This document shows positions 62,783 to 64,000 of a DNA stretch of 64,000 nucleotides, piece by piece. Within the stretch, counting starts at the first letter, position 1; every line of letters begins with the position of its first letter. Origin of the DNA: Tetranychus cinnabarinus (taxonomy: Eukaryota > Arthropoda > Arachnida > Trombidiformes > Tetranychidae); NCBI GenBank assembly GCA_022266195.1, contig WHVY01000001.1, positions 19,344,001 to 19,408,000 on the forward strand, given 5' to 3'. Under the pieces are notes generated by a model. It was not told where the DNA came from. It made no database searches and was given only the letters and a program-made list of their open reading frames with translations. Made by a program: the position numbers and the translations under genes.

Positions 62783-64000
62783 TGCAATTGCTCTGCTGTT
62801 TTGAGACACTTTCGTCTTGATATTGACTACAAAGTTAATGACGTTCAATTGACAGAAGAAATAAAAACACGAAAATGTGAATTTATGTTTTGGCACAACA
62901 ATAACGATTGTTTACTGTTGATATTGATGTTTTAATATTTCATCCTTTATTCAGTAAACAAGTTGAAAGTGAAATTTTCATTTCTATTCTTCAACTAATG
63001 ATTGAATATTAACTTGAATCGATTCAACCAAGTTTCCAGTGATTGATGAGATTGAATCATTTAAATGTGCAAAAGTTGGCAATTTAAAAATACATAAATT
63101 GTCTGCTTTATCGTTACAATTGACGGTTAAATATGCAGCGAAACTCTTGAAACTTTTCATATTTAAAAATTGCTTTGAAAACGATTAAGAGAAATTCAAT
63201 TTTTTCCAATTTTCTCTTCGAGATTTCACTGATTGATGAAAGAATCAGAATCGTATTAATCACCGTTTGGTGTAATAACCATGAGAATCGTGCAATATAT
63301 ACATTAATGGTCGAGTTAATTGGGTTTCAACCGAGAATTGACGATCAATAATCTGGCTGAATGGCAAACTTCATTGGCATTTCCATTCTTTTCATGATTA
63401 TTGTATCAACTTTTCATTAATCACAAAAACCTTTTCATCATTCCCTTCCAACTTTATTAGTTTACTAATTACTGTTGATCAATTTTTTGCCTCAACTGTC
63501 AATAAGTCAGTAAATTGTTCAGAAGTAAATGAATATGGAAAAAAAGAGTTGAACAGTAAACGAAAGACAAAAGATTCTGATTGAATTGGAAGACAATAAA
63601 TCTTGATTAATATCTTAAACATTGAGCCAACTAATAAAATTGTTGATTAATGTATTGAATGGGAAGAAGCAAAGTGATAATGAAAAAAGGAATAAAATTG
63701 CCAAGGAAAAGTTCCAATTCAATTTGGACATTTCAACTGGATTAATGTTCTTTGACATGTGATTTGCATGATTCAAGATCTCATCAAGATTTCCGGTTAC
63801 ATGGAATCACGTTTTTCATCTCTGATTACTTGCAATTCAATTCATTGGCTTATACAACATTGAAAGACATTCAATTCTGGCTCATTCAACAAGCTGAAAA
63901 CTCTCAACAATCAATGAATGTTGAAATTGAAAAATGGAAAATCAATAGACTATAATCAATGATAACATGAAAAATGAATGATAATTTCAGTTGAACTTTT

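Larger units (their letters stand above)
48548..64000. other. Gene desert, right part
   Basis: About 15 kb of AT-rich DNA without a recognisable gene. It includes a (GAT)n tract at 62755-62782 and two degenerate coding-like patches on the minus strand (53900-54370 and 55590-55850). Small frames scattered over both strands have random, AT-driven composition (Phe, Ile, Asn, Lys, Ser). Confidence 0.5.

Noticed and set aside
1..64000. CRISPR arrays, bacterial operons, tRNA or rRNA genes
   Set aside because: No array-like spaced repeats, ribosome binding sites or cloverleaf sequences were seen; the splice sites and protein families are eukaryotic.

Overview
The window is eukaryotic nuclear DNA. 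It is very AT-rich and gene-poor, with spliced GT/AG introns, many trinucleotide tracts (ATG, ATC, AAG, AAT), and proteins of animal families: TCF/LEF with a C-clamp, a paired-like homeodomain and REEP5/6. The C-clamp TCFs point to an invertebrate. Composition and the mix of a short and a very long intron would suit an arthropod, possibly an acariform mite. That placement is inference, because no species-diagnostic sequence was seen.

Layout: (1) 1.4-2.0 kb, minus strand: an intact single-exon REEP5/6-type ER-shaping protein. (2) 3.4-7.1 kb: a rearranged patch holding a fragment of a queuosine-salvage (QNG1) gene, an intronless TCF/LEF gene (TCF copy 1, minus), an inverted repeat of its 5' flank, a truncated homeobox-gene copy (plus) and a second intronless TCF/LEF gene (TCF copy 2, minus). 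(3) 9.7-29.8 kb, plus strand: a paired-like homeobox gene that I model as three exons. A roughly 19-kb second intron splits the homeodomain between residues 46 and 47. That intron carries a young non-autonomous LTR element (TRIM type, 26.0-27.1 kb) with apparently identical 331-bp LTRs and a 5-bp target duplication. (4) 31.7-32.7 kb, minus: a third intronless TCF/LEF gene (TCF copy 3). (5) 33.6-34.3 kb: a CTP synthase relic split by a 434-bp inverted-repeat MITE with a TGA target duplication. (6) 34.3-64 kb: essentially a gene desert, with one composite repeat built of AACAGCCAAAGTC-like subrepeats (47.6-48.5 kb) and a few degenerate coding-like patches.

The main biological novelty is the cluster of three short, intronless, apparently intact TCF/LEF paralogues around a divergent homeobox gene. 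Each keeps an N-terminal beta-catenin-binding-like motif, an HMG box and a full four-cysteine C-clamp. Shared flanks and mosaic similarity show that the cluster grew by segmental duplication, inversion, deletion and probably gene conversion. If expressed, these would be compact nuclear Wnt effectors; that is inferred from domains alone.
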